Positions 26,082 through 33,680 are shown, numbered from the stretch's first letter. The stretch: 33,708 nt of DNA from an uncultured Muribaculaceae bacterium (GCA_905209725.1 CAJLTZ010000018.1:1-33708); one strand, 5' to 3'. Notes: generated from the letters alone by a model not told the origin. Program-made: numbers and translations.

Positions 26082-27112
26082 ACTTCATTTTTTCTTTTAT
26101 TAAACAGCACCCACATTACCACCGGAGCACCCACAAGAGCCGTCACAGAGTTAACGGGGAGAGCGCCCTCGAATCCCGGCAGCCGTGCTATCAGATTGCA
26201 CAATAATGCAAGCGAAGCACCTGCCAGCAAGGATGCCGGCAATATTGTGGCATGGTTGGATGTATGGAACAGTCCGCGGCATATATGCGGCACCGCAAGT
26301 CCGAGAAACACGATGGGGCCGCAATAGGCGGTGACCACAGCCACAAGAATACCCGAACATCCAATCACGAGAAGCCGGGCCCGCTTGATGTTGAGTCCCA
26401 AATTCCGCGCATATGAATCTCCGAGAAGCAGGAGATTCAATGTCTTTATGAGGAAAAAGGCCGTAGGCAGAAGAAGGAGCATCAGGATTATGAAAACCCA
26501 TGTCTGCCCTCCCGACACTCGCGCGAAACTTCCGAGTCCCCATATCACATAAGCCCTGATATCCTCCTCGGCACTGAAAAATTTCAGCACTCCGATAATG
26601 GCATTGGCTATGTATCCAATCATCACGCCCATGATAAGCAGCGTGACATTGCCTCTCACTTTCTGCGCCACAAATGCGATAAGCGCCATAATCAGCAACG
26701 AGCCTATAATCGCCGACAACGTAACTGTGACTTCGCCGATTACTCCGAGTTTGCTGAGGGCCACTCCGCCTATGCTACCGGAGAGCAGCACCACACAAGC
26801 CACGCCAAGACTCGCGCCTGAACTGATGCCAAGCACCGACGGACCTGCCAGCGGATTGCGGAACACTGTCTGCATCAACAGGCCGCTGACGCCAAGACCG
26901 GCACCCGCCATCATCGCCGTGAGCGACTGAGGCAACCGCGATTTAAGGATTATGTTTGTCCATATCCGGTTATCACTCTTTTCGCCAAGCAATATGCCCA
27001 CCACATCGCTTACGGGAATCTTTACAGTGCCCAATAAGAGATTCAAGACCAGAAACGCTATTATTGATACTATCAACAACAGCATCAGGACAATCCTTGT
27101 GTTGCGACTCAT
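26078..27112 (-). CDS. btuC: BtuC-type (FecCD family) ABC transporter permease
   Basis: Inner membrane permease of 344 residues with about ten helices and family motifs SRLPQSLTAMMAGAGLGVSGLLMQ, RNPLAGPSVLGISSGASLG, LGDSYARNLG and GPIVFLGLAVPHICR. It would move corrinoid from the periplasm to the cytoplasm. The FecCD family also carries iron siderophores and heme, so the substrate is assigned from the operon. It overlaps btuF and btuD by 4 nt each. Confidence 0.92.
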   Translation of the reverse strand: MSRNTRIVLMLLLIVSIIAFLVLNLLLGTVKIPVSDVVGILLGEKSDNRIWTNIILKSRLPQSLTAMMAGAGLGVSGLLMQTVFRNPLAGPSVLGISSGASLGVACVVLLSGSIGGVALSKLGVIGEVTVTLSAIIGSLLIMALIAFVAQKVRGNVTLLIMGVMIGYIANAIIGVLKFFSAEEDIRAYVIWGLGSFARVSGGQTWVFIILMLLLLPTAFFLIKTLNLLLLGDSYARNLGLNIKRARLLVIGCSGILVAVVTAYCGPIVFLGLAVPHICRGLFHTSNHATILPASLLAGASLALLCNLIARLPGFEGALPVNSVTALVGAPVVMWVLFNKRKNEV

Positions 27113-28260
27113 TTCATCAAATGATAATATACCGGTTTATGCCGGGGAAGAATTTCCGGATGGAACACATGGATGAAATCCGCAAGAATCATTTCCGGTT
27201 CCACAGGCATCTTTTCATAGAACGGAACTTCCTTCATATTACAGTATATCACACCATGATTTTTCCATGCGTCAAAATCAGTATATCGGTTATCCTCCTC
27301 TTTCAGCACATCATAACTGAAATCACCGTCAAAACTATTGACGATTCTCCAGTAATCGGCATTTGCTGCATTGGTGTAGACTGTTTCATAGTCGAGGGTG
27401 ACACCTCCCGACTCCTCATTGTCCTTGAGGAAGTAATCGCCGCCGGCATCCCGGAAAAGTTGTGCAAGGAAACTTTTGCCGCCCACAGCATACCAGTTGC
27501 CTCCACGCATCTCGCCACTGAACACTGTGGGACGGGTTTTCACATCAGCCACCTTTGCCTTCAGGTCGTTGTAGCGTTGCTCAATGGCGGAGAATTCCTT
27601 GTTGGCCTTCTCTGCATTGCCCGTGAGCAATCCTATCACCTTGATCCATTCCGCCTGGCCAAGCGGTGTCAGTTCCTTATAGCCAAGGTGCGGAATCATC
27701 GGGATGTCCACATTGCGGATGGCGTCGTAACCGCCACGCTTGAACGGGGAGATGAAAATCACATCTGGATTGAGGGCCATTATCACCTCATTGTCGAAAT
27801 TGCCTTCGATTCCAATCTTGTGGGTCTTGCCCTCCTTCAGCTGGCGGTTCATCTTCTCATTGTGGAGATGGCGGGTGCTTGTGATTCCCACCACCTTTTC
27901 GGGAATGTCAAGTTTCAGGAAGTTTGAAAGTTGCAGCGAGGTCATGCATATGGCAGTCTCCACCGGAATGTTAAGGCGGGTGTAGCCTTCCGGTATGTTT
28001 CCCGAGAAATCCTTGTCTGTAAGAGCGAAATGGAACTGTTCCGCCTCTTTGTTTTCAGGATCGTTGATGTCGAGAAGCACCATATCATCCTGATAGTCCA
28101 CCTTGAAACCCTTGGCATATTTCGGAGTAATCCGTGAAACGGAATCCGTCGCTGCACCGTTCTCTTCCTTATTTCCACCTGTAGCGTTCTTGCCGGCGCA
28201 CGAGCTGAGGAGTGCGGCTGCAATCACAGTGAAAATCATTACTAACTGTTTCATATTCAT
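27109..28260 (-). CDS. btuF: BtuF-like periplasmic binding lipoprotein
   Basis: Substrate-binding protein of 383 residues for the BtuCD importer. A signal peptide with lipobox LLSSC gives lipid Cys21. The residues after Cys (AGKNATGG) lack the acidic surface-export signal, so it should stay in the periplasm. The two-lobed class III layout is visible (VVGITSTRHL, LNPDVIFISPFKRGG, then RPTVFSGEMRGGNWYAVGGKSFLAQLFRDAGGDYF). Corrinoid specificity is inferred from position between B12 genes. A second ATG two codons downstream (28254) is possible. It begins 8 nt after a 33-codon open frame of doubtful status. Confidence 0.88.
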   Translation of the reverse strand: MNMKQLVMIFTVIAAALLSSCAGKNATGGNKEENGAATDSVSRITPKYAKGFKVDYQDDMVLLDINDPENKEAEQFHFALTDKDFSGNIPEGYTRLNIPVETAICMTSLQLSNFLKLDIPEKVVGITSTRHLHNEKMNRQLKEGKTHKIGIEGNFDNEVIMALNPDVIFISPFKRGGYDAIRNVDIPMIPHLGYKELTPLGQAEWIKVIGLLTGNAEKANKEFSAIEQRYNDLKAKVADVKTRPTVFSGEMRGGNWYAVGGKSFLAQLFRDAGGDYFLKDNEESGGVTLDYETVYTNAANADYWRIVNSFDGDFSYDVLKEEDNRYTDFDAWKNHGVIYCNMKEVPFYEKMPVEPEMILADFIHVFHPEILPRHKPVYYHLMK

Positions 28261-28268
28261 ATCTAATC

Positions 28269-28370
28269 TTATAGAATACCATATATCACGATATTGAGAA
28301 GAGCTGCAATAAGCACCGTTTTATAGAGCATGTCGGTATCAGACTTCACAAAGCGTAAGAATGGCATCAT
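28269..28370 (-). pseudogene. 33-codon frame, possible 3' remnant of a deleted membrane protein gene
   Basis: This frame starts inside the cobN remnant in another reading frame and ends 8 nt before btuF. It encodes MMPFLRFVKSDTDMLYK followed by a single hydrophobic segment and a stop. Residue composition looks like a real membrane-protein C-terminus rather than a random frame, and its position right after the break in cobN fits the surviving tail of a gene removed by a deletion. It could equally be a real one-helix small protein coupled to btuF. I do not recognise the family. Confidence 0.4.
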
Positions 28371-28587
28371 ATTTATCAAAATCCTTTGCCTCCTCCATCG
28401 ACTTGCATTCTATCTTTATTCTTCGGCAGTCGTTATTGAGTACGATATCGGCAGCCTGGGCCGGCAATGCATTGACCACGAGCAAAGATACCTTCCTGAA
28501 CCATAATGCATAGGCTCCCCATCCACAGACTCCGAGAATTATGATTACGCCAATGATTATAAGGACTTTATTCTTAACTCTCAACAT
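28339..28587 (-). pseudogene. cobN: Truncated N-terminus of a CobN/HmuS-like chelatase
   Basis: An 82-codon frame with a membrane helix (about residues 7-28) followed by WFRKVSLLVVNALPAQAADI and SMEEAKDFDKYDAIL. This resembles, from memory, the N-terminal anchor and first residues of the membrane-anchored CobN/HmuS-like large chelatase subunits of Bacteroidota, which run to well over 1,000 residues. After DKYDAIL the similarity ends and a stop follows five codons later. The gene therefore looks cut to about 6 percent of its length, probably by a deletion that also joined it to the 33-codon frame before btuF. It starts 14 nt after cbiK. If expressed, it would be a bare membrane anchor. Confidence 0.7.
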
Positions 28588-28601
28588 ATCTTAATTATTC
28601 T

Positions 28602-29510
28602 TTACAGATTTTCCTTTATGTAAGAAGATTTCTTGCCTGCAGCATCAAGCACAGGGGATTCGAACGCTTCCCTGATATGCCGGATGTAGAGATCCTGAAT
28701 ACCCGGAATGCTTCCGAGACCATCCAGTGCAGAGGATACCTTAAAGCCTTCTCTTTCGAGTTTTTCACGCCATTCGACATCAATATCATTGCGGGCATGG
28801 TCACCGGCAACAAACATAAATGGCACAAGCGTGACATTCTTCACTTTTGATGCCTTGAGTTTGCTTAACGTTGTTTCATATGTAGGATATCCCTCAACCG
28901 TGCCAACATGAAATTCGGGTACTCCGTCAGCCGTCAGAATATAGTCAATCTGCGAATACATGGCATTGGCCGGCGTCGATGTGCCATGACCTATGAGCAC
29001 AACAGCATTCTTCCTCGAAATTCCTTTTCCATAGCGGTCAATCATAATGCCCACCACTTTTTGGCAGTCGTCAATTGAATAGAGCAACGGCCTTCCTACT
29101 CGGATCTCCTTAAAGAAGGGAGCCATCAGGGATGCATCCTGTCGAAGCACTTCAGCCTCGATGCCGTCAATCACGTTAGTGCCCTGCACAATGACATGTG
29201 TATAGCCGTCGGCGGCAAGACGAAGGAGCGCCTGCTGAGGCGTGAGTTTGGAGACACCCCGTTTTTTCAGTCGGTCGATTATTATCCGGGAGGTATAGGC
29301 CTCGGCTACCGTTATTCCCGGAAATTGATCTTTGGCTTTTTGGTTGATGGCATCGATTGTAGCGCTTCGGGTATCATCGAAGGTAGTGCCGAAATGCACC
29401 ATAAGGATGGCAGTCTTATCCTTGGGAACATTCTCGAAACTCTGCGCCATAACTGAGAAGACACAGACTACAAATGCAAGCAGTATTGAAATTCTTTTCA
29501 TAAAACTCAT
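28602..29510 (-). CDS. cbiK: CbiK-type sirohydrochlorin cobaltochelatase with signal peptide
   Basis: Class II chelatase of 302 residues that inserts Co2+ into sirohydrochlorin. AILMVHFGTTFDDTR, LIGHGTSTPANAMY and VPFMFVAGDHARNDI carry the conserved active-site His region of CbiK. Unlike cytoplasmic CbiK it begins with a clear signal peptide (KRISILLAFVVCVFSVMAQS), so it should be exported, as described for a periplasmic CbiK of Desulfovibrio. It is the only intact chelatase in the window, although its substrate is made in the cytoplasm. ATGs at 29510 and 29501 are both possible and both keep the signal peptide. A strong hairpin lies just upstream. Confidence 0.9.
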   Translation of the reverse strand: MSFMKRISILLAFVVCVFSVMAQSFENVPKDKTAILMVHFGTTFDDTRSATIDAINQKAKDQFPGITVAEAYTSRIIIDRLKKRGVSKLTPQQALLRLAADGYTHVIVQGTNVIDGIEAEVLRQDASLMAPFFKEIRVGRPLLYSIDDCQKVVGIMIDRYGKGISRKNAVVLIGHGTSTPANAMYSQIDYILTADGVPEFHVGTVEGYPTYETTLSKLKASKVKNVTLVPFMFVAGDHARNDIDVEWREKLEREGFKVSSALDGLGSIPGIQDLYIRHIREAFESPVLDAAGKKSSYIKENL

Positions 29511-29522
29511 TTATACGGTAAG

Positions 29523-29560
29523 TTCTCCCGGAACGTAATGGCAGTATCGTTCCGGGAGAA
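29523..29560 (-). promoter_or_regulatory. Strong intergenic hairpin upstream of cbiK
   Basis: A perfect 13-bp inverted repeat (TTCTCCCGGAACG / CGTTCCGGGAGAA) with a 12-nt loop fills the gap between the DUF4374 gene and cbiK. No T-tract follows on either strand, so it is not a standard intrinsic terminator. It may protect the upstream mRNA or reduce read-through from the highly demanded receptor/lipoprotein pair into the enzyme genes. Confidence 0.65.
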
Positions 29561-29594
29561 AGGCATAAAAAAGAAAAATTGTTACACTAACTAC

Positions 29595-30869
29595 TTATTT
29601 CTTGACATCCTCTACCACTCTGATCTGTTCGAAGTAGTAGCCTTTGGCCATTGTGGCGCCAAGAGTTGTTTCGTTCTTCCTCACGTCGTAGATGTAAATC
29701 TGGGGATTCTGACCCTGGGCATCCACGCCGATATAAGCCTTATGGTTCACATAAGCCATGCGGGAAGAGAACCGGCCGCTGCTATAAGCGAGGCGCTGGC
29801 CATTGTAAGTGATCGGGGTGCTGGTCTTTGACACAACGTCAATCACAGTATAATAGTGGCTGAAGGAATCGATATCCGTTCCGGCAGCATCATCGCGTGC
29901 ATAGGCCACCACTTTGTTGTCGCCTACATACATCACGGAAATCAGTTTGCCGCCGGCAGTGAAGCCGTCATAGTTCTTGTCAAAGTCTGTGGAATTGGCA
30001 GGAATCTTAAGGAGGTGGCTGTGTTCGCTGCCGTCGGCCTCATCGGTTACACAAGCTATATAAAGGTTGTTGTTACCATCGATAAAGGTAGTGGTCTGCA
30101 GGAGTTCTCCATAGGCAGTGCCAACCATCTCGCAGTCGAGGAAGCAGGGAGTGTTGCTCTCCACAGCCATTGTTTCGGGATTGATCACTGCGGTCATCAT
30201 AGGAGTTACACGTGCGCCGCGACGTCCGGATTTCTTGGCAAAGTAGAAATAGAACATCTTGTCGTCGGAAGCACGGTAGGTGAGGATTCCGGCAGTAGTG
30301 AAGAGCTCGCCACCCTTAGGCATCGGCACGTCGAGAGTGCCTTCGCTGATGATACTCATGTCATCGGCATTAAGCTTGGTCCATACAATCTTGTCGGCCT
30401 CGCCGTTGGCAGCCATGATTACGAGTGTATTGTCGTTGATCCAGGCGTGTGTATACTTGCGGGTGGCGTAAGTATTGGTCTGGAAACGGCGTTCCTTCAC
30501 AACCTCCACCTTGTTGTCCTTGATGCGATACTTGGCGAAGCGGTCGCCAGAAACGGGAACCTGATAATAGTATTCGCCTTTCAGGATTGTTTCAAGCGAG
30601 AGGATGGAGTTGATTTCTGTGCCTTTGCCCTGAAATGTGATTTCCGGCTGGTCGGCTTCAAGGGAGTTGACGCTGCGGACAAGAGTCTGCACGTCGCGAC
30701 CCATGCCGCCATGCTTTTCGAGGGCTACCCAAAGGTCGAAGTGATAGTCCTGGATGAGAGTGGGGTCATCCGGTTCCTTGGTGTCATCGTCTTTGTCGGA
30801 GCAGCTCGTCATTCCGAAGGAGATGAAAAGCGCTGCAAACGCTGCAAGAAGAAATTTGAATTTTTTCAT
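29595..30869 (-). CDS. DUF4374-family surface lipoprotein, partner of the BtuB receptor
   Basis: Lipoprotein of 424 residues. The signal peptide ends at TSC with lipid Cys23, followed by SDKDDDT, an acidic sequence matching the Bacteroidota surface-export signal, so it is probably on the cell surface. Repeating strand-rich blocks suggest a beta-propeller (for example NNLYIACVTDEADG, DDKMFYFYFAKKSG, HKAYIGVDAQG). DUF4374 proteins accompany TonB-dependent receptors; XusB of xenosiderophore uptake is, as I recall, a member. Here it follows a riboswitch-controlled BtuB-like receptor, so surface corrinoid capture, comparable to BtuG, is likely. The start lies 22 nt from the inverted-repeat element at 30892-30997. 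Confidence 0.88.
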   Translation of the reverse strand: MKKFKFLLAAFAALFISFGMTSCSDKDDDTKEPDDPTLIQDYHFDLWVALEKHGGMGRDVQTLVRSVNSLEADQPEITFQGKGTEINSILSLETILKGEYYYQVPVSGDRFAKYRIKDNKVEVVKERRFQTNTYATRKYTHAWINDNTLVIMAANGEADKIVWTKLNADDMSIISEGTLDVPMPKGGELFTTAGILTYRASDDKMFYFYFAKKSGRRGARVTPMMTAVINPETMAVESNTPCFLDCEMVGTAYGELLQTTTFIDGNNNLYIACVTDEADGSEHSHLLKIPANSTDFDKNYDGFTAGGKLISVMYVGDNKVVAYARDDAAGTDIDSFSHYYTVIDVVSKTSTPITYNGQRLAYSSGRFSSRMAYVNHKAYIGVDAQGQNPQIYIYDVRKNETTLGATMAKGYYFEQIRVVEDVKK

Positions 30870-30891
30870 TGTCTTGTTGTTATTGTGTTAA

Positions 30892-30997
30892 TGAAGTTGT
30901 TTAACCTAATTTACATTTAATAAAATTACTGAAGATGTGTAAACTTTATGGCAATCTTCATTAATCTTACCATAAAAAATTTGTTTAAACAACTTCA
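30892..30997. repeat. MITE-like element, copy B, inverted relative to copy A
   Basis: A 106-bp element whose reverse complement matches the element at 4806-4910 along its whole length, including an identical 28-base core. Its terminal repeats match at 19 of 21 positions (outer end TGAAGTTGTTTAA). Position 10 of the repeat is C in both arms of copy A and T in both arms here, so the arms stay complementary. Bases 30997-30995 form the TGA stop of the btuB-like gene. No target-site duplication is evident and no gene is encoded. Confidence 0.8.
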
Positions 30998-33178
30998 ATT
31001 GATGAATATCCTGAATTTAGCGCCGAATGCGCGGCCCGGTTTCTGAAGCATGTAGTTGTCATAGGCAAGACGGTCGAAAAGGTTGTTACACTCGAGGGAT
31101 ATGTTGTAACGATCGCTGTGCCAGGAGTAGGAGAGGGCGATATTGGTGATATTCTGAGTGGGAATCCTCGCTTTGGAGGAGGCTGCGCCATATGCTTCCC
31201 AGTTAAGATAATACCAATGGATATACTGATATTCGGCGCTGATCCTCAATCGGTCCGTCTTCATTATGAGATTGCGGAATGTGTATGAGGCATCGAAGTT
31301 GCCAAACAGCCAGGGACGATTGGGCACCCTGTTCTTATAAGTGGCCGATGGGTTGCCGTCGGTCTTGTATTTCTTCAGGTCGCGGGCATCGCTGAAACTT
31401 CCATTAAGTATCACTTGCAGCGAATTGTTCCACATATATGACAGTTCAAGGTCGAATCCCTTGATGTCGATGGCCGGTTCATTTACATATTGCATCATGC
31501 CGTCACGTTCCGACACTGTGGCCCTGATATAGTTCTGCACATGGCGGATGAATCCATTGGCATCATATCCCAATTGGTTCACTTCGCAAAATCTGAAAGT
31601 GCCGAATAAGCCGAGGTTATAGTTGTTGCTTGTTTCCGGATTCAGTGCAAGATTGGGATATACGGTGGTGCCATTGCCGAGGAGCTCCCTTGAAAGGGGA
31701 AGACGGACACTATGCTCGTAGGATGCTTTTACAGCAAACGGTTCGCATAAAGCATAACGGCTTCCGATTCCGGCTCCCCAGTAATTTGTAACCTTATTAC
31801 GGTCAATCTTGTCTGAGCCTGTGATTGTAAGGTCATCGGTTTGCTTAATCGACAAGGAGTTGATATAATCCTTCACAAAATAGGAGGTCTGCCACTTCCG
31901 GTCGAAGAAATTTTGTGAATAGGTAAGGGACAGTATATGCTTCATCACTACATCGTTCGACGGCTCGAAGTTCTTGTCCATGCGGTCGTAGCGTTCGTTG
32001 CCACGACGGTTAAGCATATAGTTGAATGCAAAGTTGTTGTGTTCATTAAGTTCATAATCCACGCCGGCATTCACCACAGTGAGAGGTCGCTTATATACGC
32101 GGATTGTGCGGGGCCCATTGTTCATCTCATTGCCCGACGAGGGCATCCAGGTTCCATCCCAGGAATATTTGCGATATGCCGTATCGACTGTTTCACTCCT
32201 GTCCCATGTATGGGATAGGGTGAGGCGGGTGGATACGTTGCCCCATCGTTTGTTGTATCGGGCGGAGATGTTGTAGGATTCGGCGCTTCGGCTTGCCTCC
32301 CCATATACCTTGTTTTGCATCGCACCGGTCTGGATATCCTTATCGAGCTTATTGTAAGCAAAACCGATGAAGAATTTGTCTGCCCATTTCACATTGTTCA
32401 CACCGGCTTCCAGTTGGCCGAAAAGTGAAAAATACCTGTCGTGGAAGCGGCGTTTATCAGTAAAGATATAGCGGTCTTCCTCTTCACTCCACACCTCTAC
32501 ATTCCGCATCTTATAATTATTCTTGGAATAATTGATGCTGAATGTGGGCAGGATTGCAATCGGGGTATGAGGGATGTAATATTGTCCCGTTATATTGCCT
32601 GAATGGGTGTTGAAGGAGCCAAAGCCATACGATGCATCAAGATAATTCTGTCTTTTCTTGCGGGTGACAATATTGACAGCTCCCCCGAGAGCATCTGAGC
32701 CGAGATAGGAGGGCACCACACCTTTGTATAATTCAACACGTTCCACCGTGTTGAGAGGCACATTGTCGATTGTCAGTCCGGTACCCTTTGTCTCAAGAGG
32801 CACTCCATCGATAAAATATCGAATAGAATTGCCCGACATTCCATTAATCATGAGATCAAAGTCAGAACCGGCGCCCCCCTCACGCCTTACCTTCACACCG
32901 GCCGCGCGATCAATTAGATGGTCAAGTGTGACAAGTTTATTGAGATTCGGGGCAATTTCTACAGCGCTTACAGTGAAGGCGCCCTCTTCAAGCCGTTTGC
33001 CTTGCGATTTACCCATTACGCTTATTCCTTGCAGTTCGACAACTTTATTGTCTGCAAGAGATTCACATGTGGATGTACAGGAATTTGCTATGCTGTCGGA
33101 TGGGGTATATGCAGTAATAGCCGCCTGCGAAGACAGGTGGCCTAAAAACAGAACGAAAATAGATATCCAATTTTTCAT
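30995..33178 (-). CDS. btuB: BtuB-like TonB-dependent outer membrane receptor
   Basis: Receptor of 727 residues for corrinoid uptake across the outer membrane. A signal peptide (MKNWISIFVLFLG, cleavage near SQA) is followed by a possible TonB box (VVELQGISVMGK), a plug domain with LVTLDHLIDRAAGVKVRREG and VERVELYKGVVPSYLGSDALGGAVNIVTRK, then a beta-barrel ending with an aromatic-rich strand, FGAKFRIFIN. An upstream TTG at 33223 would place the start inside the leader hairpin; the ATG at 33178 is preferred. It is the first gene of the minus-strand operon, directly under a cobalamin riboswitch, which is the basis for the corrinoid assignment. Its TGA stop is provided by the adjacent inverted-repeat element. 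Confidence 0.92.
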   Translation of the reverse strand: MKNWISIFVLFLGHLSSQAAITAYTPSDSIANSCTSTCESLADNKVVELQGISVMGKSQGKRLEEGAFTVSAVEIAPNLNKLVTLDHLIDRAAGVKVRREGGAGSDFDLMINGMSGNSIRYFIDGVPLETKGTGLTIDNVPLNTVERVELYKGVVPSYLGSDALGGAVNIVTRKKRQNYLDASYGFGSFNTHSGNITGQYYIPHTPIAILPTFSINYSKNNYKMRNVEVWSEEEDRYIFTDKRRFHDRYFSLFGQLEAGVNNVKWADKFFIGFAYNKLDKDIQTGAMQNKVYGEASRSAESYNISARYNKRWGNVSTRLTLSHTWDRSETVDTAYRKYSWDGTWMPSSGNEMNNGPRTIRVYKRPLTVVNAGVDYELNEHNNFAFNYMLNRRGNERYDRMDKNFEPSNDVVMKHILSLTYSQNFFDRKWQTSYFVKDYINSLSIKQTDDLTITGSDKIDRNKVTNYWGAGIGSRYALCEPFAVKASYEHSVRLPLSRELLGNGTTVYPNLALNPETSNNYNLGLFGTFRFCEVNQLGYDANGFIRHVQNYIRATVSERDGMMQYVNEPAIDIKGFDLELSYMWNNSLQVILNGSFSDARDLKKYKTDGNPSATYKNRVPNRPWLFGNFDASYTFRNLIMKTDRLRISAEYQYIHWYYLNWEAYGAASSKARIPTQNITNIALSYSWHSDRYNISLECNNLFDRLAYDNYMLQKPGRAFGAKFRIFIN

Positions 33179-33179
33179 T

Positions 33180-33227
33180 TGGTTTGCTGCCAAAATTAAA
33201 ACTGGGGTACTATCACGCAGCAAACCA
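33180..33227 (-). promoter_or_regulatory. Hairpin abutting the btuB start codon, candidate expression platform
   Basis: A perfect 11-bp inverted repeat (TGGTTTGCTGC / GCAGCAAACCA) with a 26-nt loop. In the transcript its 3' arm ends one base before the ATG at 33178, so the folded form would block ribosome access. It lies about 75 nt after the riboswitch aptamer, where an expression platform is expected. No T-tract follows, pointing to translational control. Confidence 0.6.
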
Positions 33228-33303
33228 TAATCATTCTCTTCTCTGCAAAGAGGTGATTGGCTGTTTTGTGGTAATATAACCCGAAAACTACAAAACTATA
33301 TGT

Positions 33304-33463
33304 TGTTCTGGCAGGTCTCCTGACTTATCCCCTCATCAGCGCCTTCCCATCGAATCGAGCCGACAGTGGCAATATGCTGATGAGTTTTGTGGGAATTACA
33401 GTAGCGGGTCTGTTCCGGATTTTCACCGGATTCCCTATTATTCGCAATGCCGCGAACCAAAAC
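33304..33463 (-). ncRNA. Cobalamin riboswitch of the btuB-cbi operon
   Basis: Read on the minus strand, the leader contains GGGAATCCGGTGAAAATCCG with GGAACAG, the core CCCGCTACTGTAA, a GCCACTGT-type segment with GATGGGAAGG, and the B12 box AGTCAGGAGACCTGCC (33325-33310), an excellent match to the consensus. It is followed by about 125 nt of leader before the btuB-like ATG. Cobalamin binding would turn down the receptor and, through coupling, the whole downstream operon. Confidence 0.95.
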
Positions 33464-33468
33464 GTCTG

Positions 33469-33500
33469 CAAAGTTAAGAAATTTTTACATACCCTCCAAA
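33469..33500 (-). promoter_or_regulatory. Promoter of the btuB-cbi operon
   Basis: On the minus strand TTTG (33500-33497), a 20-bp spacer and TAACTTTG (33476-33469) give the Bacteroidota -33/-7 pattern. Transcription should begin near 33463, at the 5' edge of the riboswitch. No other good promoter was seen in the 20 kb of minus-strand genes that follow. Confidence 0.75.
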
Positions 33501-33680
33501 TCTTTTTGCTTTCAGCCGAGCTCAGTATCCCGAAGAGTAAGGAAAGAGGGAATACTGCAGGGAAGAAAGCAGAGAAGGAAAGAAGGGCAGGAAAAGAGGG
33601 CGATTGAGATTGCCCATAAAATGCTGAAATCAGGATTATCTCCTGGTTTCATATCCTAACCTGAATAATTCATAGACCCG
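33501..33680. other. Non-coding right flank
   Basis: No gene is supported. Bases about 33560-33601 are a purine-rich tract. An inverted repeat with 11-base arms (33625-33635 and 33641-33651, outer ends TGAAA/TTTCA, one T-G pair, 5-nt loop) could form a hairpin in a plus-strand RNA. Its role is unknown. Confidence 0.4.

Noticed and set aside
28339..28587. Reading the 82-codon frame as an intact novel small membrane protein.
   Set aside because: It resembles the start of CobN/HmuS-like proteins up to an abrupt break, so a remnant is the simpler explanation.
29856..30920. Plus-strand open frame of 354 codons opposite the DUF4374 gene.
   Set aside because: No recognisable domain, and the minus-strand gene is a clear lipoprotein with a natural start and end.
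33560..33601. Purine-rich tract as a tandem repeat or CRISPR-like array.
   Set aside because: There is no regular unit or spacer pattern; it is only compositionally biased.
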